64,000 bases of DNA from Alloyangia pacifica. GTDB lineage: Bacteria; Pseudomonadota; Alphaproteobacteria; Rhodobacterales; Rhodobacteraceae. This document shows positions 26,868 through 37,400 of the stretch, in pieces. A program made the translations under genes and the position numbers. The notes beneath the pieces were generated by a model. It ran no database searches, was not told the DNA's origin, and saw nothing but the letters and a program-made list of their open reading frames with translations. The stretch lies in NCBI RefSeq assembly GCF_900116195.1, contig NZ_FOZW01000009.1:62001-126000 (forward strand), read 5' to 3'. Numbering within the stretch: position 1 is the first letter of the stretch; each line of letters opens with the position of its first letter.

Positions 26868-27716
26868 GTGTCGCAATCGTCCGATCTGATGTCCCGCATC
26901 CAGGACCGTGCGGTCGATCTGACCCAATCCGAGGAACGGCTGGTGGCCGAGCTCATCAAGGCGCCGCGCGACGTCGCCCTGCTCTCGGCCGCCGCCTTTG
27001 CCGACCGCGCCGGGCTGCACGAGGCGACGTGCTCGAGGCTCGCCCGCAAGCTGGGCTACGACAGCTATGCTGCCTTCCGTCGTGCCCTTCAGCACACCTA
27101 TCTCGGCGGCGAGCCGGCGGCACGCATGGCCAGCACGCTCAAGGAGGCCGGAGCCGACCCGCTGCACCACCTCATCGGGCTCGAGATCGCCTCGCTGAGC
27201 GGGCTCACCGATCACATAAGCGCTGCGCAGATTGCCGATGCCGCCGACCTGCTCACCGGCCGGCGGGTGTTCCTCTTCGCCCATGGCAATGCCTGCGTGC
27301 TGGCCGAGCAGGCCGAGCGCCGGCTGCGCCGCATGTCGCTCGATGCCCGGCGTCTGCAAGGCAGCGCCCGCGACCTTGCCGAGGGGGCGCTCGCCCTGCG
27401 CGGCTCGGATGCGGTGATCCTCTTTGCCTTTCGCCGCCAGCCACCCGGATATGCGGCGCTGATGGGTCGTGCCGCCGAGGTTGGGGCTCGGACGCTGGTG
27501 CTGGCCGACGAGATCGGCCCGGTGCTGCGCCCCGCCGCAGACCAGATCCTCGCCGCGCCGCGCACCGGCGTTCCCGAGGGTTTCCAGACGCTCACCGTGC
27601 CGATGCTGATCCTCAATGCCCTGATCCTCGCACTCGGCAGGCGTAGCGAAGCCCTGTCCTCGCTGTCCGATCTCAGCCGTCTGATTGCCGCCTTTGAACA
27701 GGATGGCGAAAAATAA
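26868..27716 (+). CDS. MurR/RpiR family regulator with SIS domain
   Basis: 282 residues from a GTG start preceded by AAGGAG. The N-terminal HTH_6 domain (LSAAAFADRAGLHEATCSRLARKLGYDSYAAFRRAL) is followed by a SIS domain (about 115-260), which in this family senses phosphosugars. It is 97 bases upstream of a binding-protein gene on the same strand. With a phosphatase ending that operon, a sugar phosphate inducer is likely. Confidence 0.9.
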   Translation: MSQSSDLMSRIQDRAVDLTQSEERLVAELIKAPRDVALLSAAAFADRAGLHEATCSRLARKLGYDSYAAFRRALQHTYLGGEPAARMASTLKEAGADPLHHLIGLEIASLSGLTDHISAAQIADAADLLTGRRVFLFAHGNACVLAEQAERRLRRMSLDARRLQGSARDLAEGALALRGSDAVILFAFRRQPPGYAALMGRAAEVGARTLVLADEIGPVLRPAADQILAAPRTGVPEGFQTLTVPMLILNALILALGRRSEALSSLSDLSRLIAAFEQDGEK

Positions 27717-27732
27717 GAGGCGCGAAAATCTC

Positions 27733-27773
27733 TGCAAGTTTTCTTGCATGTCATATTTTCTTTGCACGATAAT
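27733..27773 (+). promoter_or_regulatory. Candidate RpiR operator overlapping a promoter
   Basis: TGCAAG-TTTT-CTTGCA (27733-27748) is a perfect inverted repeat in an AT-rich stretch. It overlaps a possible -35 TTGCAT (27744-27749), and GATAAT at 27768-27773 gives a -10 with an 18-base spacer. A half-site TTTGCA recurs at 27761. This fits repression of the binding-protein operon by the RpiR protein just upstream. Confidence 0.5.
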
Positions 27774-27813
27774 CCTACAAGGCCTTTGAGACGCACCCAC
27801 TCAGAGGCTCCAA

Positions 27814-28941
27814 ATGCGAATTTCCCTCCCCGTACTGACCTTGTCGGCCGTCGCCGCCAGCACGCTCGCCCTGCCCGCCGCGGCACAGGACCTTGACGGC
27901 CTCACCGTGGCAGAGCTGCTGCCGCACGCCGAGGCCGAGGGCAGCGTGATTGTCTATTCTTTCACCAGCCGGATCGGCCGCGTGGAAGAGGCCTTCGAGG
28001 CCGCCTATCCGGGCATCGACATGATCGGCTACGACCTGTCCTCGACCGAACAGATCGCCCGGCTGAAGGCTGAGGCCGAGGCAGGCCAGACCGTCGCCGA
28101 TGTCATCTACGTGTCCGACACGCCGGTGGTGATGACCGAGCTGCTGCAAAAGGACCTGCTCGCCGACTATGTGCCGCCGCGCGTGGCGGACCGCGTGCCT
28201 ACAGAGTTCAAGTCGCCTCTCCTCGCGCAGCGCCTTTCGACCAAGGTGCTGATGTACAACGAGGAGAGCTATCCTGAGGGCGCGCCCGTCGACAGCCTGT
28301 GGGATCTCACGCGCCCCGAATGGGCCGGCAAGGTTGTGATGGTCGATCCGCTGCAGCGCGGCGACTACCTTGACCTGATGACCGAGATCGTGCTGCGCGC
28401 CGACGAGATGGCTGCGGCCTACGAGGCCGAGTTCGGCACCGCGATCACCGTTGAGGACGGGCTGGCCAATGCTGGCGAGCAATTCATCGCCGACCTCTTC
28501 GCCAACGATGTGGTGCTGGTCGGCTCGACCGATGATGTCAACGCCGCCATCGGCGCGGTGGGGCAGGAAAACGCACCGCTCGGCTTCACCAGCTACTCGG
28601 ACCGCCGCGACAACGCCGACGAAGGCTGGGCCCTGCAGGTGGCGAACGAGGTCGCGCCGTCGAACGGCATCGTCTTCCCCGCCGTTCTGGCGCTCACCGC
28701 AGCGCCGCAGCACCCTGCCGCGGCGCGTCTCGCCATCGACTTCCTGATGGGCGACGACAGCGAGACCGGCGGCGCGGGCTTCGCGCCCTTCTACGTGGCC
28801 GGCGACTGGGCCACGCGCAGCGACATCACCCCGCACCCCGAAGCGATCGCGCTCGAAGACTTCACCGGCTGGCGGATCAACCCGGAGGCCACGGCGGAAA
28901 TCCGTGCCGCCGTTGCTGACCTGATCCTGACGCTGCAGTAA
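27814..28941 (+). CDS. ABC solute-binding protein, FbpA/AfuA type
   Basis: 375 residues with a signal peptide ending LALPAAA before QDLDGLTVAELL. The segments EGSVIVYSFTSRIGRVEEAFE, ADVIYVSDTPVVMTELLQ and LWDLTRPEWAGKVVMVDPLQ mark the Fe3+-type family. AfuA of Actinobacillus belongs to this family but binds hexose phosphates, not iron. The RpiR regulator and phosphatase here favour that reading. Followed by a strong hairpin before the permease. Confidence 0.88.
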   Translation: MRISLPVLTLSAVAASTLALPAAAQDLDGLTVAELLPHAEAEGSVIVYSFTSRIGRVEEAFEAAYPGIDMIGYDLSSTEQIARLKAEAEAGQTVADVIYVSDTPVVMTELLQKDLLADYVPPRVADRVPTEFKSPLLAQRLSTKVLMYNEESYPEGAPVDSLWDLTRPEWAGKVVMVDPLQRGDYLDLMTEIVLRADEMAAAYEAEFGTAITVEDGLANAGEQFIADLFANDVVLVGSTDDVNAAIGAVGQENAPLGFTSYSDRRDNADEGWALQVANEVAPSNGIVFPAVLALTAAPQHPAAARLAIDFLMGDDSETGGAGFAPFYVAGDWATRSDITPHPEAIALEDFTGWRINPEATAEIRAAVADLILTLQ

Positions 28942-28962
28942 CTCCCTCCTTCCAAACCAGCG

Positions 28963-28998
28963 AAGCGGGCCCCTGCAGGATGCAGCTCGGGCCCGCTT
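28963..28998 (+). terminator. Hairpin between binding protein and permease
   Basis: AAGCGGGCCC (28963-28972) pairs with GGGCCCGCTT (28989-28998), a perfect 10-base stem with a 16-base loop and a short CTT tail. It starts 22 bases after the binding-protein stop. Probably a partial terminator or transcript-end stabiliser. Confidence 0.65.
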
Positions 28999-29014
28999 CT
29001 TGCCGGAGCTTTCC

Positions 29015-30696
29015 ATGACCTTTCCCAAGGGCCTCGCCCCGACCCTCGTGGTCCTGCTCGTGCTGACCCTGCTCGTCGCCGCACCGCTGCTGGCGATCGC
29101 CGCCGACACTCTCGGCAGCCCCGCCTGGCACGACGCGCTGTTCAGCCGGCTGTCGCGCAACCTGACGTGGATTCCGCTCGGCAACACGCTGTTGCTGGGG
29201 CTCGGCACCGCGCTCGGCTCGGTGCTGATCGGCGGCTTTCTCGCCTGGCTGGTGGTGCTGACCGATGTGCCACTGCGCCGCACGCTGGCGGTGCTGGCCA
29301 CCCTGCCCTTCATGATCCCCAGTTTCGCCACGGCGCTGGCCTGGTCGAGCCTCTTTCGCAACAGCCGCACTGGCGGCAGCACCGGGCTGCTGGCCGGGCT
29401 CGGGGTCGACAGTCCCGACTGGCTGGCCTGGGGGATGATCCCCACCCTCTTCGTGCTGATCGCGCAATACTACGCGCTGGTGTTCACTGTCCTCAGCGCC
29501 GCGCTGGCCGCGCTCAGCGGCGATGCGCTCGAGGCGGCCGTGATGACCGGGGCGCCACGCCGCCGCATCCTCGCGGGGATTGTGCTGCCGATGGTGACGC
29601 CGGCGCTGCTGGCCGGGGCCTCGCTGGCCTTCGCCGCCGCCGTGTCGAACTTCGCGGCGCCCGCGCTGATGGGCCTGCCGGTGCGGATGCAGACCCTCTC
29701 GACAAGGCTCTTCGGCATGATCGAGATCGGCCAGACCGAGCGCGGCTACGTGCTGGCGCTGCTGCTGATCCTTGTCTCCGCCGCCTTCCTCGCGGCGGGC
29801 AACCGGCTACTTGCCGGGCGCCGCCGCTTCGCCACGATCTCGGGCAAGGGCGCGCGGCGGCACCGCATGAAGCTGGGCCGGGCGCGCTGGCCGCTGTGCT
29901 GGGCGGCTCTCGGCATCTGCTTCATCACCACGCTGGGGCCGATCCTGCTGTTGGTGGCCGCCAGCCTCGCGCCGCAGAGCAGCGCGCTCTTTTCGGACTG
30001 GACACTGCATTTCTGGATCGGCGCCGCGGACCCGGGCTTTGCCCGCGGGCAGGAGGGGATCCTGCGCAACCCGCAGATCGTCAAGGCGCTGTGGATCACC
30101 CTTGGGCTCGGCCTTGCCGTCGCCATCGCCGCCGTGGCCATCGGCCTTCTGGCCGCCGTCGTGCTGACCGGCCCGCGGCTGCGGGTGCTGACCGAGGCGG
30201 TGAGCCAGCTGTCCTTCCTGCCGATGCTGCTGCCCGGGATCGCCTTCGGTGCTGCTTTCATCGCCATCTACGGCGCCGGGATCGGCCCACTGCCCGGTCT
30301 CTACGGCACGCCGCTTCTGCTGGGACTGGCGCTCACCGCCGCCTCGCTGCCCTTCGCGGTGCAGACCGGGCGCGCGACGGTGGCGCAGATCTCGGGGGAC
30401 ATCGACGAGGCCGCCCGGATGACCGGCGCCGGCTTCCTGCACCGGATCGGCGCGATCACCCTGCCGCTTGCGGCCAAGGGGATCATTGCCGGCGCGCTGC
30501 TGGTCTTCGTCAACGTGGTCGGCGATCTGGCCATCGTCGCGCTGCTCTACACCCCCGACACGCCGGTGCTCTCGGTGCTGTCCTACCGCTACGCCTCGGA
30601 CGGGTTCCAGCAATTCGCCAACGCCATCACGCTCATAATCCTCGCCGTGTCGATTGCAGCAACGGCGCTGGCCCAGCTTCTCAAGGGACGACGCCC

Positions 30697-30700
<4 letters not shown>
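29015..30700 (+). CDS. ABC transporter double permease, FbpB/AfuB type
   Basis: 561 residues with two permease domains in one chain, as is normal for FbpB/AfuB proteins. The first EAA loop is LEAAVMTGAPRRRILAGIVLP, the second IDEAARMTGAGFLHRIGAITLP. Start ATG 29015 was chosen over an upstream ATG at 29000 because MTFPKGLAPTLVVLLVLTLL gives a typical first helix. ATGA overlap with the ATPase. Confidence 0.9.
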
Positions 30701-31730
<1,030 letters not shown>

Positions 31731-31734
<4 letters not shown>

Positions 31735-32336
31735 CCTTGAAACGCTTGCTACTCGTCCGCCACGGCGAAACCGAATGGAACGCGATGCGACGCCTGCAGG
31801 GGCAGACCGACATCGCGCTGACCGCCGCTGGCGAGACACAGGCGCGCGCGCTTGCGCCTCTGGTCACCTCGCTGGGGCCGGACCGCGCATGGACGTCCAC
31901 TCTCAGCCGGGCGCAGCAGACGGCGGCATTGCTCGGCCATGCCGGAGCCGAGCCGATTTCCGCCCTGCGCGAGCAAGCGCTTGGCGATTGGGAGGGGCGG
32001 CAGATCGCGGAGATCCGTGCCGAGGCCCCCGAGGCGTATCTTGGCTGGCGAGCGGGCACCCACACGCCGCCCGGTGCCGAGCCCTGGGCCGACTTCCGGC
32101 AGCGGGTCGAAGGTGCGCTGACCAAGGCCTTCGAGGCTTCCTCCGAAACCGCGCTCGTCGTTTGCCACGGCGGGGTGATCCGCGCCGCACTGGACGTCGC
32201 GCTGGGGCTAAGGCCCTCGAAGATCATCCCCGTCGGCCCGGCCAGCATGACGATCCTTGCGCATACCGGCCGCGAGGTGCGGCTCGAGGCGTTCAACCTG
32301 CGCGGCGCCAGCGTCGAGCTGCACGCGCCCGATTGA
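31731..32336 (+). CDS. Histidine phosphatase (phosphoglycerate-mutase superfamily)
   Basis: 201 residues from a TTG start inside the ATPase stop (TTGA overlap), with AAGGAG upstream. Catalytic LLLVRHGETEWN near residue 11 and the second histidine in LVVCHGGVIRAAL. No signal peptide; cytoplasmic. The branch includes sugar-phosphate and phosphoserine phosphatases. Tight coupling with the importer suggests it dephosphorylates the imported compound. Confidence 0.88.
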
Positions 32337-32343
32337 CCCCTGC

Positions 32344-32375
32344 CCGGGCAGACGTGGAAAACGCTGCCTGCCCGG
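32344..32375. terminator. Hairpin between convergent genes
   Basis: CCGGGCAG (32344-32351) pairs with CTGCCCGG (32368-32375) in the 57-base gap between the convergent phosphatase and DUF533 genes. There is no T-run, so termination by it is only possible. Confidence 0.4.
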
Positions 32376-32393
32376 CGATGCCGCGCTTTACGC

Positions 32394-33104
32394 TCAGGCC
32401 ATCTGCTGCCGGGCGGCGGCGGCCTCGGCGTCGAGATGTCCCCGCAGCCCGTCCGGCAGCCGCAGCTCTGTCGCCAATGCGCGCATGTACTGCTGTTCTT
32501 CGGGAGTGTCGGGGTCAATGCAGAGCGCCGAGGCAAGGTAGATTTCCGCCTTCTGCGCCTCGGTCCGGGCCAGCGCTGCGATGGCCGCCGGTTCCGCCGG
32601 TTCCGAGAAGTAATCGTAGAGCGCCGCCTTCTCGGTCGGTCCCAGATCAAAAGCCGCGACCTGCTCCCGGATGCGACCATGCTCTTCCTGGTCTACGTGG
32701 TCGTCGCTCTGCGCCGCGGAGATCATCGCGCGCATGAGGACCAGCCGAAAATCGTCCCCCCGCGCGTCGCGGTCGTTCTCGGGATCGAAGCCGCTCTCGG
32801 GTGAGGGTTTTGGAAGCCCGAGAGGATCGGGCTCGGTGCCCGAGGTCTTCTGCGCCTGCCAGTCTGAATAGGCCTTATACGCCAGCCCGCCGACGGCTGC
32901 GAGCCCGCCGTACTTGATCGCCTTGCCGCCGAGCTTGCGGCCCTTCTTCGAGCCGGCCAGCAGCGCGATAAGCCCTCCCGCAGCAGCGCCCCCGATGAGC
33001 CCCGAGGGCAGGCCCGATCCGGCAGCCCTGTCCGGGGCGCCCACTCTCGCACCTGCGCCACCTTTCGCGCCGAGAAACCCTTCGAGAAGCTTGTTCACGT
33101 CCAT
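32394..33104 (-). CDS. DUF533 / TerB-like protein
   Basis: 236 residues starting MDVNKLLEGFLGAKGGAGAR. A glycine-rich hydrophobic stretch (LIGGAAAGGLIALLAGSKKGRKLGGKAIKYGGLAAVGGLA, about 36-75) could insert in a membrane. It is followed by a TerB-like helical domain (LVLMRAMISAAQSDDHVDQEEHGRI on). YebE of E. coli is a relative; function unknown. It stands alone between two cassettes. Confidence 0.85.
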   Translation of the reverse strand: MDVNKLLEGFLGAKGGAGARVGAPDRAAGSGLPSGLIGGAAAGGLIALLAGSKKGRKLGGKAIKYGGLAAVGGLAYKAYSDWQAQKTSGTEPDPLGLPKPSPESGFDPENDRDARGDDFRLVLMRAMISAAQSDDHVDQEEHGRIREQVAAFDLGPTEKAALYDYFSEPAEPAAIAALARTEAQKAEIYLASALCIDPDTPEEQQYMRALATELRLPDGLRGHLDAEAAAARQQMA

Positions 33105-33373
33105 CCTGCAGACCTCGCTGATCGTTCACCCGAAATTCTTCATCAGGTCAGGTATGAACGGGGGTCATCCAGATCAATTTCGGAAACCCGATCCCTACGG
33201 CTTCGTGATAACGCGTTTCTCCCGTCCCTCTTCATGAGCTTCCCACCACCGGCGATCACGATAGAAACGTTCTTGAAGAAAAACCGATCGCGCCGGAAAA
33301 ATCCGCCAAAGTCATAACTATCTACGGATAGGCCTCGCAATTGCGTAGTACTACGCTGGACAGGAGCCTGATG

Positions 33374-34199
33374 GGGCTCCTTGCATTGACATCTGAGCGT
33401 CGCTGCGGTCGTCGTTGTCGCGCTCCGATCATGCAGCCACCGGGAACAGATTGGCGACGAAGGCGATCTCGTTGATCACCCCGGTATCACAATTCTCGAA
33501 TTGGCCTTTCCGAAATGTGCGGAAGGTTTCGATGCCGGCGAGCGCGGCCTTGGCTCCGGCCAGTGTCTAGAACCTCCGTATGGAACGCAACCGCTGCTTC
33601 AGTGCGGCATGAACACTCTCGATCCGATTGTTCAGATACTTGCGGTCAATGTGGCGGATAGCGTCCTCAGGCCCGCGCTGGCCGTTGATCTCACCGATCA
33701 CCTTTGCATAGCACCGCGCCTTGTCGGTGATGATCGCAAGGGACGGATAGCACCGCACGGTCTCTCGCGCCTGGCGCAGAAATGCCCTTCTGCCCTGGCA
33801 TCCCGCCGCGCTGTGAGGCGGAAATCGATCAACTGGCCGAACTGATCCACGGCCCGCCAAAGGTCGCGCCAGCGCCCGCCCACGTGAACGTAGGTCCCAT
33901 CGACATGCACTGCATCCCTCTCCAAGAGCGATGCCGGGCTGGCCTCTCTTCCGGATTTCGGGGCCAAATTTTCGCACCCAGCGGTGCACAATCGAGGCAC
34001 CAACAGCAATGCCCCGCTCAGCAAGCATATCTTGTACGTCTCTGCACGAAAGCGGGTGGCGGCAGTACCACCTTACCGCCAGCAGCATGACATCGCGTGG
34101 AAACCAATGCCGCTTGGACGGATTGCCTCGGGACATCGCTCACTCCTCAATTTGCGGCATCTATGTCTCTGATTTCCCGCCGGTTCATGCAACGGACCC
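33374..34199 (-). mobile_element. IS6-family insertion sequence, inactive
   Basis: Imperfect terminal repeats GGGCTCCTTGCATTGA at 33374 and, inverted, TTCATGCAACGGACCC ending at 34199 bound an 826-base element, the usual size for IS6 relatives. It holds a single broken transposase gene. No 8-base target duplication is visible. It marks the left edge of the lower-GC block. Confidence 0.75.
33429..34136 (-). pseudogene. IS6-family transposase, broken
   Basis: Start MSRGNPSKRHWFPRDVMLLA and end VINEIAFVANLFPVAA are in one frame, and length (235 codons) is normal. The middle (DAVHVDGTYVHVGGRWRDLW, WRAVDQFGQLIDFRLTARRD) is in another frame, so there are two compensating frameshifts. A TAG at 33567-33569 follows SIRRF where relatives have Gln. 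The DDE residues are all still recognisable, which points to recent inactivation. Confidence 0.85.
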
Positions 34200-34329
34200 T
34201 CGGGGACCACCATCCTGATGGACCGCAGGCCGATCATTCACTAACTTTCAAACCGGACCACCCGAGAGGGGCCGATCAGTCTGCTTGGTGGACCAGACAG
34301 CATGATACCGAAGGCGAAGGGAGGCCGTC

Positions 34330-35253
34330 ATGGTCGGCATTGACATGAAACACCTTGCTGCCTTCCGTGCGGTCATGTTGAGCGGTACGGTTAGTGGCGC
34401 CGCAGAGGCATTGGGACGAACGCAGCCTGCCGTGAGCCGTCTACTGGATAGCCTCGAAGATCAGTTGCAGCTTACCCTGTTCGACCGTCGGCGCGGCCTT
34501 ATCACCCCTACGGCTCATGCCCACATGCTATTCGACGAATTTGAGCGCACGTGGGCTTCGTTTGGATCGCTCACCAATTTTGCCGACCGTCTTGCAGACG
34601 GCACGGTAGGCAAATTGACCGTCGGCGCGATGCCTGCACTGGGAACCAGTTTCCTTCCAAAGGTGATTGCACGCTTCCGCAGCCTTTATCCAGAGGTCCG
34701 GGTCATATTGAAGGTTCATATGTCACACGTGATTGAGGACTGGGCCGCCACTCAGCAAATTGACATCGGCATTGCCGAGCTTCCTTTCTCTCGCACAGGG
34801 TTCAGGAGCCGCATCTTCGGCAATCATCCTTTCGTTGCTGCTGTACCGGCGAACCACCCCCTCGCCTCGCGGAGCGAGATCGGCCCTACCGATTTGAACG
34901 ATGGGCCCTTCATTTCGTGGAGCCGCGACATCGGAGCGCGGGTGTTCGCCGATCAAGCCTTACAGCTTGCCGGTGTGCATATTGAACCGATGTACGAAAC
35001 CACCATGTCCGCGGCCGCTTATGAGATGGTCAAGCAGGGACTGGGCGTAGCCCTGTTGGATCCATACAGCGCAGCACTTCGCAATGACACCGAAGTAAGA
35101 ATTCTACCTTTCAGGCCCGAGGCCCCTTGCAATGTTGCATTGCTCTGGCCGGAATACCGTCAGCCGGGGCCGCATGTAGATGTCTTGGTCAAGCTGATGA
35201 CGGAACTCCAAGCAGAACTTTTTTCGGCTCTGCCTGGAGCGTCCACTCGCTGA
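34330..35253 (+). CDS. LysR family transcriptional regulator
   Basis: 307 residues from an ATG behind GGGAGG. Helix-turn-helix VSGAAEALGRTQPAVSRLLDSLEDQLQ (about 21-47), then an effector domain (GTVGKLTVGAMPALGTSFLP). It is tail to tail with the flavoenzyme gene, nine bases apart, and is the likely regulator of the amino-acid ABC operon transcribed towards it. A T-N11-A site lies upstream of that operon at 40726. Confidence 0.92.
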   Translation: MVGIDMKHLAAFRAVMLSGTVSGAAEALGRTQPAVSRLLDSLEDQLQLTLFDRRRGLITPTAHAHMLFDEFERTWASFGSLTNFADRLADGTVGKLTVGAMPALGTSFLPKVIARFRSLYPEVRVILKVHMSHVIEDWAATQQIDIGIAELPFSRTGFRSRIFGNHPFVAAVPANHPLASRSEIGPTDLNDGPFISWSRDIGARVFADQALQLAGVHIEPMYETTMSAAAYEMVKQGLGVALLDPYSAALRNDTEVRILPFRPEAPCNVALLWPEYRQPGPHVDVLVKLMTELQAELFSALPGASTR

Positions 35254-35262
35254 TCCAACGGG

Positions 35263-37317
35263 TCAGATATTGAGGCACATACGGAGCGCGTCGTAAATTG
35301 CGGAGTGCACATTGCGACTCGCAACAGCATCCCCAATTCGATACACGAGCGGGCGTCCGTCACTGACGACGGGTTGGTCCTTCAACGCGACGAAGGCTTC
35401 GAGATCGATCTGCCCATCGTTCGCTGACATGGGACGAAGTGTGGCGAATGGATCATCTAGCGGGATCGTACCCTGTTCGACGATCACTTGGTCCGCGTCG
35501 ATTATGACGGGTTCGCTCACTATCTCGCTGCGAAAGATTGCTCGCAAGGCGTTGCCATGGCGTTCAACAGACAGCAGGCGAAGTTCCGGAATCGGGGTGA
35601 TACCCAACTGCATGAGACGCTTCTTCCACCTGAATCGCTCGGCATAGGTGAGCTCTTCACCCACGACAGGGTCGAGGCAGGCCAGTTGCACCTCGGCGCC
35701 CTGCCCTGCCGCAAGTTCGGCCACTAGCGGCGCGCCGTGCCGACCAGTTCCATCGTAGACCAAGACCCGACGTGCAGGTTGGACCTGACCCGTCAGGAGA
35801 TCCCAGGGCGTGGTGCAAAGGTCCGCCCCCGCTTCCATGTCGACAAGGGGAATCCCGCCTGTCGCCAGTACGACCACATCCGGCGTCTTTGCCAGGATAT
35901 CCTCTGCATCCAGGTAGCTATTAGTGTGGATCGGGACGCCCATCCGCTCAAGTTCGGCGACACGCCAATCGATGATGCCGTTCAGATCTTTGCGCCATGA
36001 CCGCATGCCAAGCATAAGCTGTCCACCAAGCTCGCTTGCGGCTTCGTGCAGTTCAACCTTGTGGCCGCGCTCGGCCAGCACCCGCGCAGCTTCCAGTCCG
36101 GCTGGACCACCACCTACCACAAGCGCCGACTTTGCGGGCCCGGTGGTGCGCGGGATCGCGTGATCCATCATCCCCTCGCGCCCTGTGGCCGGATTGTGCA
36201 GACAGGCCGGCCGGTTCTGCGACTGACAATGCGTCGCGCCCACGCAAGGACGGATCCGCTCCTCCTGACCCGCCATGAGCTTCTTCACGATATGAGGATC
36301 TGCAATATGAGCCCGGGTCATCGCCGCCATATCCATCTTGCCGGAAGAGATTGCGTAGCGTGCGCTCGCCAGATCCGAAATCCGGGTGGCATGAAATACA
36401 GGCAGGCCAACCTCCGCCTTGAATTGCCCTACCCTCTCGACCCAGGGCGCAATCGGGGACCCCATGGTTGGCATGTTCTCTTCGACCATGCCCCTGGGTG
36501 TATCCGTCGTCCCGTAGACCGCATTGAAGAAATCGACGACGCCTGCGCTCTCAAGCTGCTGTGCGGTGACTATGGCGTCCTCCAACGGAATGCCGCCTTC
36601 AGCCCCCTCGTCTATCGTCATGCGGATGCCCACAAGGAAATCGTCACCCACCGCCTTGCGGATCGCGTCAAAGACCATCAACGGAAAGTGTATCCGCTTT
36701 TCTAGCGTCCCGCCAAAACGGTCTGTTCTGCGGTTCGTTTGGGGCGACAGGAACTGCCCGAGAAGGTGACTGCCGGTGATCACCTCCAGCCCATCCAGTC
36801 CGCCCTCCTTGCACCGCAAAGCAGCAGCGGCGAAAGCGGAGACGACCCGGTGAATGTCGTGGTCGTCCATCTCTTTCGGAATTGACCTGTGGAGGGTTTC
36901 GCGCACAACAGACGGAGCGATTGTCGGCAGTCGATCGGCCGCATAGGGATCCCCGCGCCGCCCCAGATGCGTGATTTGGCACATGAGCCCGGCACCCTCA
37001 TCATGAATAAGGCTGCTGAATTGTTGCAGATACGGGATAACCCTGTCACTGCCGAGGTTAAGTTGATGAAAGATTGACGGGGAGTCCCTGTCAACGTTCG
37101 ACGAGCCGCCGAACATCGTAAGAGCCAGCCCACCACGCGCCTTTTCACGATGATAGAGCTGATAGGCCCTACCCGGCATTCCACCTTCCTCCAGCCCACA
37201 GGCATGACTGGTGCTCATGATCCGATTGCGCAGCAGGAGTTTTCCGACGCGCAAGGGCTGAAGGAGTGGGTCGGACTTGATCTTATCGGATGGCGTCTTT
37301 TCGATGTCAGACTGCAT
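35263..37317 (-). CDS. Old-yellow-enzyme/trimethylamine-dehydrogenase-like flavoprotein, possible N-methyl amino acid demethylase
   Basis: 684 residues: an N-terminal FMN barrel (LLQPLRVGKLLLRNRIMSTSH), a cysteine loop and a C-terminal FAD/NAD-binding half (ALVVGGGPAGLEAARVLAERGHKV). In the loop near residue 355, RPCVGATHC plus ACLHN gives three of the four cysteines of the TMADH cluster; the second is Ala. From memory, dimethylglycine/N-methylproline demethylases have a similar CVGA loop. Placement behind a polar amino-acid importer supports a methylated amino acid substrate, such as a betaine. ATG 37317, behind GAAAGG, was chosen over 37380. Confidence 0.82.
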   Translation of the reverse strand: MQSDIEKTPSDKIKSDPLLQPLRVGKLLLRNRIMSTSHACGLEEGGMPGRAYQLYHREKARGGLALTMFGGSSNVDRDSPSIFHQLNLGSDRVIPYLQQFSSLIHDEGAGLMCQITHLGRRGDPYAADRLPTIAPSVVRETLHRSIPKEMDDHDIHRVVSAFAAAALRCKEGGLDGLEVITGSHLLGQFLSPQTNRRTDRFGGTLEKRIHFPLMVFDAIRKAVGDDFLVGIRMTIDEGAEGGIPLEDAIVTAQQLESAGVVDFFNAVYGTTDTPRGMVEENMPTMGSPIAPWVERVGQFKAEVGLPVFHATRISDLASARYAISSGKMDMAAMTRAHIADPHIVKKLMAGQEERIRPCVGATHCQSQNRPACLHNPATGREGMMDHAIPRTTGPAKSALVVGGGPAGLEAARVLAERGHKVELHEAASELGGQLMLGMRSWRKDLNGIIDWRVAELERMGVPIHTNSYLDAEDILAKTPDVVVLATGGIPLVDMEAGADLCTTPWDLLTGQVQPARRVLVYDGTGRHGAPLVAELAAGQGAEVQLACLDPVVGEELTYAERFRWKKRLMQLGITPIPELRLLSVERHGNALRAIFRSEIVSEPVIIDADQVIVEQGTIPLDDPFATLRPMSANDGQIDLEAFVALKDQPVVSDGRPLVYRIGDAVASRNVHSAIYDALRMCLNI

Positions 37318-37400
37318 TTTGAACCTTTCGTCGGACAAACAGGTACCTGCTCGTGCCCGGCTGGGACACGACTGCGGCAAATTGAGAAAGTTTAGACGGG

